Part shown: in pieces, positions 1 to 7,015 of the stretch | Layout: each line of letters begins with the position of its first letter | How positions within the stretch are numbered: the stretch's first letter is position 1 | Source of the DNA: Bacteroidia bacterium | GTDB lineage: Bacteria; Bacteroidota; Bacteroidia; Bacteroidales; BM520 | DNA: 9,138 nt | Assembly (NCBI GenBank): GCA_009930445.1 | Contig: RZYD01000077.1 | Span: 1-9,138, forward strand | Direction: 5' to 3' | Notes under the pieces: model-generated | Database searches by the model: none | Told to the model about the DNA's origin: nothing | Seen by the model: only the letters and a program-made list of their open reading frames with translations | Translations under genes and position numbers: made by a program

Positions 1-19
1 AAAAAATTCAGTGGAATAA

Positions 20-1558
20 TCAGGTTCCCCAGGTTTCCCTGTCGAGGCTGCGAAATTGTATGGCCTCGGCAACATGCTCTGGCCGGATATCTTCCGATTG
101 CTCCAGATCAGCAATAGTGCGGCTCACTTTCAGAATTCTGTCGTAGGCTCTGGCTGAAAGGTTCAGCTTTTCCATGGCATTTTTTAACATACTGTTCGAG
201 GCTTCATCCGTGCGGCAGTATTCATGCAACTGTCGTGTTGACATTTGTGCATTGCAATGCGTGCTTTTAATGGTGTAGAATCGTTTTTGTTGTATTTCCC
301 TTGCTATCACCACGCGTTCGCGGATGGTTTTACTCGACTCGCCGTTTTTTGCTGTGGATAGCTCTCTGAAAGGCACAGGTACTACCTCAACGTGGAGGTC
401 GATGCGGTCGAGCAGAGGCCCGGAGATTCGGTTGAGGTATTTCTGTACCACTCCGGCACCACAGGTACAGGCTTGGGTAGGGTGGTTATAATAGCCACAC
501 GGGCAAGGGTTCATGGCGGCTACGAGCATAAACGAAGCCGGGAAGTTGATGGTCTGCCTTGCGCGTGAAATGGTGACCATACGGTCTTCCATGGGCTGGC
601 GCATGACCTCCAGGGCTGAGCGTTTGAATTCCGGCAGTTCATCAAGAAAAAGCACACCGTTGTGCGCCAGTGATATTTCGCCAGGCTGTGGGAAAGTGCC
701 TCCTCCTACCAATCCGGCATCGGAAATGGTATGATGTGGCGACCGGAATGGTCGCACTGTAACCAATGCGCTGTTTTTGCCAAGTTTTCCGGCTACGCTG
801 TGTATTTTAGTGGTTTCCAGCGCCTCGTAAAGGTTAAGCGGGGGAAGGATCGAAGGCAACCGCTTGGCCAGCATTGTTTTCCCGGATCCGGGGGGGCCGA
901 TAAGAATTACGTTATGCCCGCCAGCCGCCGCTATCTCCAGTGCACGCTTGATATTTTCCTGTCCTTTTACATCTGTAAAGTCATATTCATAGTTGTTTAC
1001 CCGGGAAAAAAATTCTTCCCGGGTATTAATTATTACCCGCTGGAGTTTCTGTTTCTCGTTAAAAAAATGGATTACCTCACTGATATTATTTACCCCGTAT
1101 ACCGTTATCCCCTCCACAATGGCCGCTTCACGCGCATTTTCCATGGGGATGATCAGCCCTGTGAATCCCTCTTTTTTGGCCTGTATTGCAATCGGTAACA
1201 TCCCTTTGACCGGGTTAATGGTCCCATCGAGGCTCAATTCCCCCATGATAATGTATTTGCTGATCTCTTCTGATTTTATTTGTTGAGATGCACCCAGAAT
1301 CCCTACGGCTAGCGTCAGGTCATAGGCTGCACCCTCCTTACGGATGTCAGCAGGTGCCAGATTGATGACAATTTTTTTCCCGGGAATGTGATAACCAACA
1401 CTTTTTAATGCAGTATCAATACGGTGATGGCTTTCTTTTACTGCACTGTCGGGGAGTCCTACCATAAAAATATTAACACCGACTTCCACGCTTATCTCCA
1501 CTGTAATGGTGCGTGCACTTACACCCATGATCGCACTTCCGTAAGTTTTAACCAGCAT
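20..1558 (-). CDS. comM: YifB/ComM family Mg-chelatase-like AAA+ ATPase
   Basis: This 512-residue protein is full length for the YifB/ComM family of cytoplasmic AAA+ ATPases. Characterised ComM is a hexameric helicase that drives branch migration during integration of transformed DNA; that role is family knowledge, and competence here is unproven. The N-terminal ChlI-like domain spans roughly residues 20-145. The AAA+ core follows, with Walker A GPPGSGKT at 221-228, Walker B GVLFLDELPE at 301-310 and an arginine-finger region SGPLLDRID at 379-387. The Mg-chelatase C-terminal domain covers about 405-505. Cysteines at NPCPCG (350-355) and CTCG (364-367) form a possible metal-binding group, seen in many family members but not in all. 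The ATG start gives the canonical beginning (MLVKTYGSAIMG). The gene lies 70 bases downstream of gldB on the same strand with no clear terminator between, so it is probably read from the same transcript. Identification is very secure; the in vivo role is not. Confidence 0.96.
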   Translation of the reverse strand: MLVKTYGSAIMGVSARTITVEISVEVGVNIFMVGLPDSAVKESHHRIDTALKSVGYHIPGKKIVINLAPADIRKEGAAYDLTLAVGILGASQQIKSEEISKYIIMGELSLDGTINPVKGMLPIAIQAKKEGFTGLIIPMENAREAAIVEGITVYGVNNISEVIHFFNEKQKLQRVIINTREEFFSRVNNYEYDFTDVKGQENIKRALEIAAAGGHNVILIGPPGSGKTMLAKRLPSILPPLNLYEALETTKIHSVAGKLGKNSALVTVRPFRSPHHTISDAGLVGGGTFPQPGEISLAHNGVLFLDELPEFKRSALEVMRQPMEDRMVTISRARQTINFPASFMLVAAMNPCPCGYYNHPTQACTCGAGVVQKYLNRISGPLLDRIDLHVEVVPVPFRELSTAKNGESSKTIRERVVIAREIQQKRFYTIKSTHCNAQMSTRQLHEYCRTDEASNSMLKNAMEKLNLSARAYDRILKVSRTIADLEQSEDIRPEHVAEAIQFRSLDRETWGT

Positions 1559-1559
1559 A

Positions 1560-1592
1560 TTTTTCGTCTTATCTATTCGTTAATACGAAAAA
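1560..1592. repeat. Inverted repeats in the gldB-comM gap
   Basis: The arms TTTTTCGT (1560-1567) and ACGAAAAA (1585-1592) are perfect 8-base complements around a 17-base loop. A second, smaller hairpin, TTCGT-TAAT-ACGAA (1576-1589), uses the same right arm, so the two cannot form together. In the comM transcript this lies directly before the start codon. There is no T-run after it on the minus strand, so it does not look like an intrinsic terminator. It could affect comM translation or may be chance in A/T-rich DNA. Confidence 0.35.
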
Positions 1593-1628
1593 CAGTGAAA
1601 TGTGACCATATTTTTGGAAAGAAAATGA

Positions 1629-2603
1629 TCAGGGTTTATAGCCAGCTTGTTTTAAAAGTGCTTCAGCATCTTGATATTCAATAATTTGCTTTACTGAAAG
1701 GTTGGGATTTTTTATTTGAAAGGCTTGCACAATTTGCCATCCGATGAATTGGCCCAGGCGTGCAGGTGCTATATCGCCAAATTCGGGAGAGGAAGGCCCG
1801 GTTAATAAGAATTCTTTTTTGTATTTCGGATCCGGGGAGAAAAGGATGTCGTTTTTTAATAAAAAGGCCCATAGTTCTTTTTCATGCTTTTTACACCAAT
1901 TGAATTGTTCCGGAGTATATTGAATTACTATTTCAGGTGAAAGAAAGGGTGCCAGCTGATGGATGCCGAAAAGTGCAATCCCTTCTGTAAGCATCTCTTC
2001 CAGCAGTGTTGTGCCTGAAAGGCCTGGCATAACACGCCGGATAACCGACTCGGCGGCATCTCGTGCAATGTTTTCTTTTGTGAACTGACGGCTGATGTAT
2101 TTGGGAATTCCCAATTGGTCATAATGTTTGTAATCAGCACCAAGATACATATCAAGTGAAATCAATAGCATCGAGTCAATAAAAACTACCGGATGTTTGA
2201 AATCCAGCCCGCTAACATAGGTATATACCGAAAAGGATTCCTTATCAGGAAAATGTGTTTTATAGTTTTGGATTAATACCCCCATTTCTTCCTCCAGAAA
2301 TTGGAGATCGGGGTATTTTTGCTGACAATCGTTGTAAAATTCATTAATTAACGGATCGTTCAGGTACCCGGCGAGTTGAATAAGATTCAGTGTGTCGTTG
2401 ATGTCTCCTCCTAAAAACACCGGGTAGGAGTCTTTTAGTTTTTGTAACCCGGGTTTTAAATTCGTTTTATCCAGCGCAAATAAATCTTGTTCGTAGCGGA
2501 TAATCGTTGCTGGCTCTGCTTTTCGATAGGGTTGCGGTGATGTGCAGGAAAACAGGCATGCGCTGCAGCATAGTATTGTGAGGTAGCGTGAAAATTTTTT
2601 CAT
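1629..2603 (-). CDS. gldB: GldB-like gliding motility lipoprotein
   Basis: This 324-residue protein begins with a lipoprotein signal: lysine-rich start, hydrophobic stretch, and a lipobox LFSC whose cysteine is residue 20, followed by TS. It should therefore be lipid-anchored after export. The rest resembles GldB, the lipoprotein needed for gliding in Flavobacterium johnsoniae, in length, in an early segment on extracting the cell's 'RYEQDLFALD' type motif (about 36-45) and in a central region around TLLEEMLTEGIALF (about 199-212). Members of the family also occur in non-gliding Bacteroidota, so a general envelope role is possible. It starts 20 bases after the stop of the small beta-barrel gene and is probably co-transcribed with it. 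No gldC-like gene is next to it. Its position near nadE is, as far as I recall, also seen in other Bacteroidota. The family call is fairly secure; gliding itself cannot be inferred from this gene alone. Confidence 0.85.
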   Translation of the reverse strand: MKKFSRYLTILCCSACLFSCTSPQPYRKAEPATIIRYEQDLFALDKTNLKPGLQKLKDSYPVFLGGDINDTLNLIQLAGYLNDPLINEFYNDCQQKYPDLQFLEEEMGVLIQNYKTHFPDKESFSVYTYVSGLDFKHPVVFIDSMLLISLDMYLGADYKHYDQLGIPKYISRQFTKENIARDAAESVIRRVMPGLSGTTLLEEMLTEGIALFGIHQLAPFLSPEIVIQYTPEQFNWCKKHEKELWAFLLKNDILFSPDPKYKKEFLLTGPSSPEFGDIAPARLGQFIGWQIVQAFQIKNPNLSVKQIIEYQDAEALLKQAGYKP

Positions 2604-2623
2604 TTGAAACGTTTTGGAAAGAA

Positions 2624-3232
2624 TTATAATAATTTGATTCCCAAACTAATGTTAATGGTTCGGTGGTAAAGGGAGAATCCCGGGTTGAAAAATGAAAGGT
2701 TTGTGAGCCCGGCTTCTGTTCTCAGATCAAGCGTGAACATGAAAATATCCAGCCCTACACCCGCCTGTACCGAATAAAAGGCATGATTGAAAGTTTGTTC
2801 CGATAAGGTATTGAAGGTTTCGGTGAGGCTCATTTCAGAATTTACTATCCTGCTTGCTGCAGGCCCTGCCATTATCCGGAGGTTCACCTTATCGGAGTCG
2901 ATGAGTTTGATCCCTACCAATAGCGGAAAATCAATACTGCGAAATTCAAAGTCGCTCTGCAGTTTTATCCCGTCAACTGTTTCCGTAAGTATTCCGCCTT
3001 TATTAATAAAGTAGGCTTCAGGCTGCAGGAAAATTCTGGACAGGTTAAGACGGGCAAATATTCCGGCATGGAAACTCTCTGTTAAGCCCTCTTCGACATC
3101 GACCAAACTGACCGCCATTTTATTGCTCGTATAACCGCCTTTCATCCCAAAATCAAATATTCCCTGTCCCTGAACCAACGAAGTGAAGGGAAGGGTCAGG
3201 GCAATTATTAAAATACAGGCTTTTTTTATCAT
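2624..3232 (-). CDS. PorT-like outer-membrane beta-barrel protein
   Basis: This 202-residue protein has an N-terminal signal peptide (MIKK, then a hydrophobic stretch, probable cleavage after VQG near residue 22). The mature part is made of short alternating strands typical of the outer-membrane beta-barrel domain of PorT-like proteins: GMKGGYTSNKM near 29-39, FLQPEAYFINKGG near 68-80, DFPLLVGIKL near 101-110, and a closing strand TINISLGIKLL. The length suits an eight-stranded barrel. It is the first gene of a probable operon with gldB and faces a second barrel gene across a 175-base divergent promoter region. The true PorT of the type IX secretion system is somewhat larger and usually sits elsewhere, so I do not assign that role; structural barrel or small-molecule or adhesion functions are equally possible. 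The fold is likely, the function unknown. Confidence 0.8.
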   Translation of the reverse strand: MIKKACILIIALTLPFTSLVQGQGIFDFGMKGGYTSNKMAVSLVDVEEGLTESFHAGIFARLNLSRIFLQPEAYFINKGGILTETVDGIKLQSDFEFRSIDFPLLVGIKLIDSDKVNLRIMAGPAASRIVNSEMSLTETFNTLSEQTFNHAFYSVQAGVGLDIFMFTLDLRTEAGLTNLSFFNPGFSLYHRTINISLGIKLL

Positions 3233-3255
3233 TGCTTCGGTTATTGTTACTTTAG

Positions 3256-3286
3256 CAAATGTACTCGTATATAGTTAAAATTGCAA
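3256..3286 (-). promoter_or_regulatory. Promoter for the beta-barrel/gldB operon
   Basis: On the minus strand TACATTTG (3263 to 3256) matches the Bacteroidota -7 consensus TAnnTTTG exactly. A TTG matching the core of the -33 element (3286 to 3284) lies 20 bases upstream, close to the usual spacing. The -7 element is about 24 bases ahead of the ATG at 3232, giving a short leader. It is the best-matched of the promoters in this window because both elements are present. Confidence 0.65.
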
Positions 3287-3301
3287 TATGTATCGTAATG
3301 A

Positions 3302-3318
3302 TGATCGTGAAATGATCA
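3302..3318. repeat. 17-base dyad in the divergent promoter region
   Basis: TGATC (3302-3306) and GATCA (3314-3318) form an inverted repeat around a 7-base spacer. The same bases also give the direct repeat ATGATC at 3301 and 3312, 11 bases apart, about one helical turn. It lies just upstream of the -7 element at 3326, where a regulator could block or help RNA polymerase. There is no regulator gene nearby and five-base arms can arise by chance, so this is only a candidate operator. Confidence 0.25.
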
Positions 3319-3325
3319 GTTTCGC

Positions 3326-3333
3326 TACCTTTG
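3326..3333 (+). promoter_or_regulatory. -7 promoter element for the beta-barrel/nadE operon
   Basis: TACCTTTG is an exact match to the Bacteroidota -7 consensus TAnnTTTG. No TTTG or TTG is seen at the expected -33 position, so recognition may depend on the extended -7 element or on an activator. The implied leader is about 70 bases, very A-rich near 3361-3377, and contains no purine-rich Shine-Dalgarno sequence, as is usual in this phylum. Confidence 0.55.
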
Positions 3334-3407
3334 CAGGGTAAAAGTTGTTCCATTTCTAACAAAAATAAAAAAAAACTGTTATTTCTTTAAACGATAAACC
3401 AAAACAT

Positions 3408-4109
3408 ATGGAAAAGAAGGTTCAATTCATGGTAGTGATCATAATGTTGATGCTTCCTGTTAGCTCTTTTGCGCAGCAGAAACCGTTTAAACTTGGATTG
3501 CAGGTGGCTCCCGGTCTTGGATGGCTCCGGCCGGATGCTACTAACACTAATTATTCCGGCGAAGGTGCTATGTTTGGCCTTAGCTGGGGTTTTTTGAGTG
3601 ATTTTGCACTTACGGATAATTATTTCGTCTCCACCGGTTTTAATTTGCTTTCCAATACCGGAAAGATCAGTTTTCCGGATAAACGAACCATTGGTGGGGT
3701 CGAAAATGTGGGAAACACCGAACGGAAGTATAAGCTAAAATACGTTGAAATTCCAATTACGCTGAAAATGAAAACCAATCAATTTGGTGCGTTTAAGTAC
3801 TTTGGTCAGATCGGTTTTGGCCCGGCTTTTAAGGTTTCAGCAAAAGCCGATGATGTGTTTAACTACGGTTCAAATAACCTTTTAAACGAAGAATCGGACA
3901 TCAGTGATGAAACGGGTTTATTGCAGGCCGGCTTGATTTTTGGCCTTGGAACCGAGTACTATGTGGATAAATCGACCGCCATTACCGGGAGCCTGATTTT
4001 TCGTAATGGCTTTACGAATGTCCTGAAAGGAGAAAACAAGGTTACTCCGGATATTCAAAACAATGCCACGCCTTTTACGGTGCAGCTTTGCATCGGTGTG
4101 ATTTTTTAA
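3408..4109 (+). CDS. Outer-membrane beta-barrel protein, PorT-like family
   Basis: This 233-residue protein carries a clear Sec signal peptide: MEKK, a hydrophobic core, and a probable cleavage SFA-QQ after residue 22. The mature chain shows repeated amphipathic strands with aromatic girdles, such as FKLGLQVAPGLGWL (27-40), NYFVSTGFNLLS (about 72-83) and YKLKYVEIPITLKMKT (about 108-123). It ends in a strand finishing with phenylalanine (QLCIGVIF), a common sorting signal of outer-membrane barrels. The strand KYVEIPITLKM is characteristic of the PorT-like/OMP_b-brl_2 family. It is the first gene of a plus-strand pair with nadE, which starts 11 bases after its stop, and is divergent from a second, smaller barrel gene. 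The two barrels share a fold but are not close copies. Function is unknown; calling it PorT itself would go beyond the evidence. Confidence 0.85.
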   Translation: MEKKVQFMVVIIMLMLPVSSFAQQKPFKLGLQVAPGLGWLRPDATNTNYSGEGAMFGLSWGFLSDFALTDNYFVSTGFNLLSNTGKISFPDKRTIGGVENVGNTERKYKLKYVEIPITLKMKTNQFGAFKYFGQIGFGPAFKVSAKADDVFNYGSNNLLNEESDISDETGLLQAGLIFGLGTEYYVDKSTAITGSLIFRNGFTNVLKGENKVTPDIQNNATPFTVQLCIGVIF

Positions 4110-4120
4110 AGCCTCTTATT

Positions 4121-5764
4121 ATGCGTATTGCGCTTGCTCAGATTAATTATCATATTGGTCATTTTGAGCAGAATACCAAAAAAATTGTCGCTGCTGTTGA
4201 TCGGGCCCGGCTTCAGGGATGTGATGTTATTGTTTTTTCAGAATTGGCCATATCGGGATACCCACCCCGGGATTTTTTAGAGTTTGATGATTTTATCCGG
4301 AAGTGTGATGCAGCTGTCCTTCGTATTGCTGCTGCCTGCCATGGAATAACCGCCATTGTAGGAACACCGGTTACCAATCCTTCTCCGGCAGGAAAAAAGC
4401 TTTTCAATGGGGCCGCTATTCTGCGCGATGGGGCTATACTTGGGTATCGCTATAAAACCCTCCTGCCCACGTATGATGTTTTTGATGAATATCGCTATTT
4501 TGAACCTAACCGCTCGTTTGAAACGGTCGAAATCAACGGGATTTCCATAGCCCTTACCATTTGTGAGGATTTATGGGATCTGGATGACGACAGGCTTTAC
4601 TCCCGGGGCCCGATGCAGGATCTCGTTGCCATGCATCCAGATCTTATCGTAAATATTGCGGCTAGTCCGTTCAGTGCGGCACAGGCCGCACGGCGTGAAC
4701 AACTGTTACAAAAAAATGTAGCATTCTATAATCTGCCCTTGCTTTATGTTAATCATGTGGGCGCGCAAACCGAGCTTTTGTTCGATGGTTCTTCCATGGT
4801 TGTGGATGCCGATAACCAGACGATTCATACTATGGCTTCTTTTGTGGAGGATTTTTCTGTTTTTGATTTTTCGGATGGCAAATTTACTCCGGTGGTTTTT
4901 GAGCCGTCTCTACGGGATCCTTCGCCTATGGCCAGCATTCACAATGCGCTGGTGATGGGGGTGCGGAATTATTTTGAGAAACTGGGCTTTGAAAAAGCAG
5001 TGTTAGGGCTTTCCGGGGGAATTGATTCGGCTGTTACGATGGTGATTGCCGCTGAGGCTTTAGGTTCCGAAAATGTAATCGGTGTACTTTTGCCATCGCA
5101 GTTTAGCTCAACACATTCCATTGATGATGCGCAAGCTCTTGCTGATAACCTGGGAAGCCCTTACCATATTATCCCCATTAAGGAAGTGTATGATGTAGTG
5201 GGACAGGGGCTGCATCCCTGGTTTGCTGGGCTCCCATTCTCTCTCGCTGAAGAAAATATCCAGGCACGAATTCGTGCGGTATTTTTAATGGCACTATCGA
5301 ATAAATTTGGCTATATTTTGTTGAATACCAGTAATAAGAGTGAAGCGGCTGTAGGGTATGGAACATTATACGGCGATATGTGCGGCGGCCTTTCTGTGTT
5401 GGGCGATGTGTACAAAACGCAGGTCTTTGAGATGGCCGAATATATTAACCGTAACGGTGAGGTAATTCCTGTCAACACAATTACCAAACCACCTTCTGCT
5501 GAATTGCACCCTGATCAGAAGGATTCCGATTCCTTGCCGGAATATGGCGTGCTTGACCAGATTTTATTTCAATATATTGAAAACCGTAAAGGCCCGTCCG
5601 AAATTATCGCCTTAGGATTTGATGAAAACTTAGTCAGGAAAACAGTGCGTATGGTAAACACGAATGAATATAAAAGATATCAGGCGCCTCCGATTCTTCG
5701 TGTTTCATCAAAAGCTTTTGGTATGGGCCGGCGTATGCCCATTGTTGCCCGATACCTGGGATAA
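4121..5764 (+). CDS. nadE: Glutamine-dependent NAD+ synthetase
   Basis: NadE makes NAD+ from nicotinic acid adenine dinucleotide, ATP and glutamine in the cytoplasm, the last step of NAD biosynthesis. The 547-residue protein has both domains. The N-terminal nitrilase-like glutaminase, about 1-260, shows the triad Glu41 (SELAISGYP), Lys112 (YKTLLP) and Cys148 (ICEDLW), so it can use glutamine rather than needing free ammonia. The C-terminal ATP-pyrophosphatase domain has the PP-loop SGGIDSA at 298-304 and the downstream motifs NTSNKSEAAVGYGTLYGD and TKPPSAEL. I chose the ATG at 4121 because MRIALAQINYHIG is the usual family start; the frame can be extended upstream to TTG 4088, but that would overlap the barrel gene and add 11 non-conserved residues. 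It is 11 bases downstream of the barrel gene, so it is probably co-transcribed with it. A hairpin terminator overlaps its stop region. Confidence 0.97.
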   Translation: MRIALAQINYHIGHFEQNTKKIVAAVDRARLQGCDVIVFSELAISGYPPRDFLEFDDFIRKCDAAVLRIAAACHGITAIVGTPVTNPSPAGKKLFNGAAILRDGAILGYRYKTLLPTYDVFDEYRYFEPNRSFETVEINGISIALTICEDLWDLDDDRLYSRGPMQDLVAMHPDLIVNIAASPFSAAQAARREQLLQKNVAFYNLPLLYVNHVGAQTELLFDGSSMVVDADNQTIHTMASFVEDFSVFDFSDGKFTPVVFEPSLRDPSPMASIHNALVMGVRNYFEKLGFEKAVLGLSGGIDSAVTMVIAAEALGSENVIGVLLPSQFSSTHSIDDAQALADNLGSPYHIIPIKEVYDVVGQGLHPWFAGLPFSLAEENIQARIRAVFLMALSNKFGYILLNTSNKSEAAVGYGTLYGDMCGGLSVLGDVYKTQVFEMAEYINRNGEVIPVNTITKPPSAELHPDQKDSDSLPEYGVLDQILFQYIENRKGPSEIIALGFDENLVRKTVRMVNTNEYKRYQAPPILRVSSKAFGMGRRMPIVARYLG

Positions 5765-5793
5765 AAAAAGGCTGTCCTTGCGGGCAGCCTTTT
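5765..5793. terminator. Bidirectional intrinsic terminator between nadE and the NifU gene
   Basis: A 12-base-pair stem (AAAAGGCTGTCC at 5766-5777 with GGGCAGCCTTTT at 5782-5793, one G-T wobble) closes on the tetraloop TTGC. On the plus strand it ends in TTTT for nadE. On the minus strand it is followed by a run of seven T (complement of 5763-5769) for the nifU/mrp transcript, so it is stronger in that direction. The two convergent genes are only 42 bases apart and share this one hairpin. Confidence 0.93.
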
Positions 5794-5806
5794 CAGAAGA
5801 TGCTGA

Positions 5807-6043
5807 TTACGCTTCTTCCACGGCAATAATTTCGGGAAGGGCTTTTACCATGGCTTTTTCAATACCATCTTTCAGGGTCATACGGCTGTAAGGGCATGAT
5901 CCACAGGCTCCCTGTAGTTTTACTTTAACAATATTGTCAGGGGTCAATTCCACAAAACTAAGATCGCCTCCATCCTGTTGCAAGTAAGGGCGGATTTGAT
6001 TCAAAACATTAATGACCTTGCTTTCTAATTCCTGATTTGCCAT
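5807..6043 (-). CDS. NifU C-terminal (Nfu) domain iron-sulfur carrier
   Basis: A 78-residue stand-alone NifU C-terminal domain, the part of Nfu proteins that binds and hands over a [4Fe-4S] cluster. The diagnostic features are IRPYLQQDGGD (17-26) and the ligand motif CGSC with Cys47 and Cys50, followed by PYSRMTLKDGIE. In family members two such CxxC motifs from a dimer hold the cluster. It has neither the IscU-like scaffold domain nor the ferredoxin domain of full NifU, nor the A-type domain of NfuA, so it is probably a carrier rather than a scaffold. Its ATG lies 27 bases after the mrp stop, and both are Fe-S carrier proteins, so co-transcription and joint action are likely. Its stop lies just before the shared terminator. 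Single-domain Nfu genes next to mrp are common in Bacteroidota. Confidence 0.95.
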   Translation of the reverse strand: MANQELESKVINVLNQIRPYLQQDGGDLSFVELTPDNIVKVKLQGACGSCPYSRMTLKDGIEKAMVKALPEIIAVEEA

Positions 6044-6070
6044 AAATTATAAATATAGATGAATAATTAC

Positions 6071-6961
6071 TTAAGCGTGTTCACAACCCTCTGCATTGGG
6101 GTTAATCTCTACTTTTACAGTGGGTTTTAAAACGGTATTTCGGATACTTAATTGTGTGAGCAGATTTTCCGTAAGTTCATCAAAGGCTTTTGCCACTGGA
6201 TGATCGGTTTCCAGGGCTATGGGTTTGCCAACATCGCCTGAATCACAGATGCCTTGCACCAGAGGTATTTGCCCAAGCAGCGCCACGTGGGATTCTTCGG
6301 CAAGTTTTTTTCCACCTTCTTTTCCAAAGATAAAATATTTATTTTCAGGAAGTTCTTCCGGTGTAAACCATGCCATATTCTCAACCAGACCCAAAATAGG
6401 AACCTTGATGGCTTTTGATTTGAACATACCAAAGGCTTTTCTTGCATCGGCCAGCGCTACCTCTTGGGGAGTGGAAACTATAACTACTCCGGTAACAGCC
6501 AGAGACTGCACCAGGGTAAGGTGGATGTCGCCTGTTCCGGGAGGAAGGTCAATAACCACATAATCCAGGGCTCCCCATTCGGCATCCCGGAATAATTGCG
6601 TGAGCGCTCCGCTCGCCATAGGTCCACGCCACAGCAAGGCCTGATCGGGGTCAACAAAGAATCCAATTGACAGTACTTTGATGCCGTATTTTTCAATTGG
6701 AACAATTACTTGTTTCCCGTTTTCATCCTTGATATGGGGTTTCACATTTACCAGATCGAACATCAGGGGAACCGAAGGGCCATAGATATCGGCATCGATT
6801 AACCCTACTGAAGCTCCTGTTTTTGCCAGCGAAATGGCAAGGTTGGCCGCAACGGTTGATTTTCCTACTCCGCCTTTGCCTGAGGCAACAGCGATAATGT
6901 TTTTTACTTCCGGAAGCAACTTTTCTGTTTGCTTTGCCGGATTATGTTTAGGTTCATTCAT
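6071..6961 (-). CDS. mrp: Mrp/NBP35 (ApbC) family Fe-S carrier ATPase, lacking the MIP18 domain
   Basis: This 296-residue P-loop ATPase belongs to the Mrp/ApbC family, which carries Fe-S clusters to target proteins. The deviant Walker A GKGGVGKST is at 28-36 and DLPPGTGD at 138-145, and other family hallmarks are DADIYGPSVP (56-65), WRGPM (111-115) and VENMAWFTPEELPENKY (193-209). Many homologues have a CxxC cluster-binding motif after VENM; here there is none, only Cys239 and Cys293, which is also true of other Bacteroidetes Mrp proteins I know. Homologues usually begin with a MIP18/DUF59 domain of about 90 residues. Here an in-frame TAA lies five codons upstream of the ATG, and the protein starts only about 20 residues before the P-loop, so that domain is absent. 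It precedes the NifU-domain gene by 27 bases. Identity is secure; how it holds a cluster without CxxC is unclear. Confidence 0.94.
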   Translation of the reverse strand: MNEPKHNPAKQTEKLLPEVKNIIAVASGKGGVGKSTVAANLAISLAKTGASVGLIDADIYGPSVPLMFDLVNVKPHIKDENGKQVIVPIEKYGIKVLSIGFFVDPDQALLWRGPMASGALTQLFRDAEWGALDYVVIDLPPGTGDIHLTLVQSLAVTGVVIVSTPQEVALADARKAFGMFKSKAIKVPILGLVENMAWFTPEELPENKYFIFGKEGGKKLAEESHVALLGQIPLVQGICDSGDVGKPIALETDHPVAKAFDELTENLLTQLSIRNTVLKPTVKVEINPNAEGCEHA

Positions 6962-6963
6962 TG

Positions 6964-6975
6964 TAAAACGTTTTA
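6964..6975. repeat. 12-base perfect palindrome before mrp
   Basis: TAAAACGTTTTA is its own reverse complement and lies 2 bases upstream of the mrp start codon. It is downstream of the likely promoter, so it would be within the leader. A similar AAAACGTTT stretch precedes the gldB ATG (near 2607-2615). Palindromes of this length in A/T-rich DNA can be accidental; no function is assigned. Confidence 0.3.
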
Positions 6976-7015
6976 TATTAAGATGCTCCCGCTAAGGGTA
7001 AGCAGAAAATTTATA

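Noticed and set aside
731..1198. Plus-strand 155-residue reading frame inside comM
   Set aside because: It is fully antisense to the conserved AAA+ and ChlI domains and shows no protein-like motif.
2624..3232. Assigning this gene as the type IX secretion protein PorT
   Set aside because: Only the general beta-barrel fold is visible; size and neighbours do not point specifically to PorT.
3361..3377. A-rich stretch before the large barrel gene as a repeat or slippage tract
   Set aside because: A-rich leaders are normal before Bacteroidota genes and the tract is outside coding sequence.
4088..4120. Upstream TTG extension of nadE
   Set aside because: It would overlap the preceding gene and add 11 residues not typical of the family; the ATG at 4121 starts exactly at the conserved nitrilase beginning.
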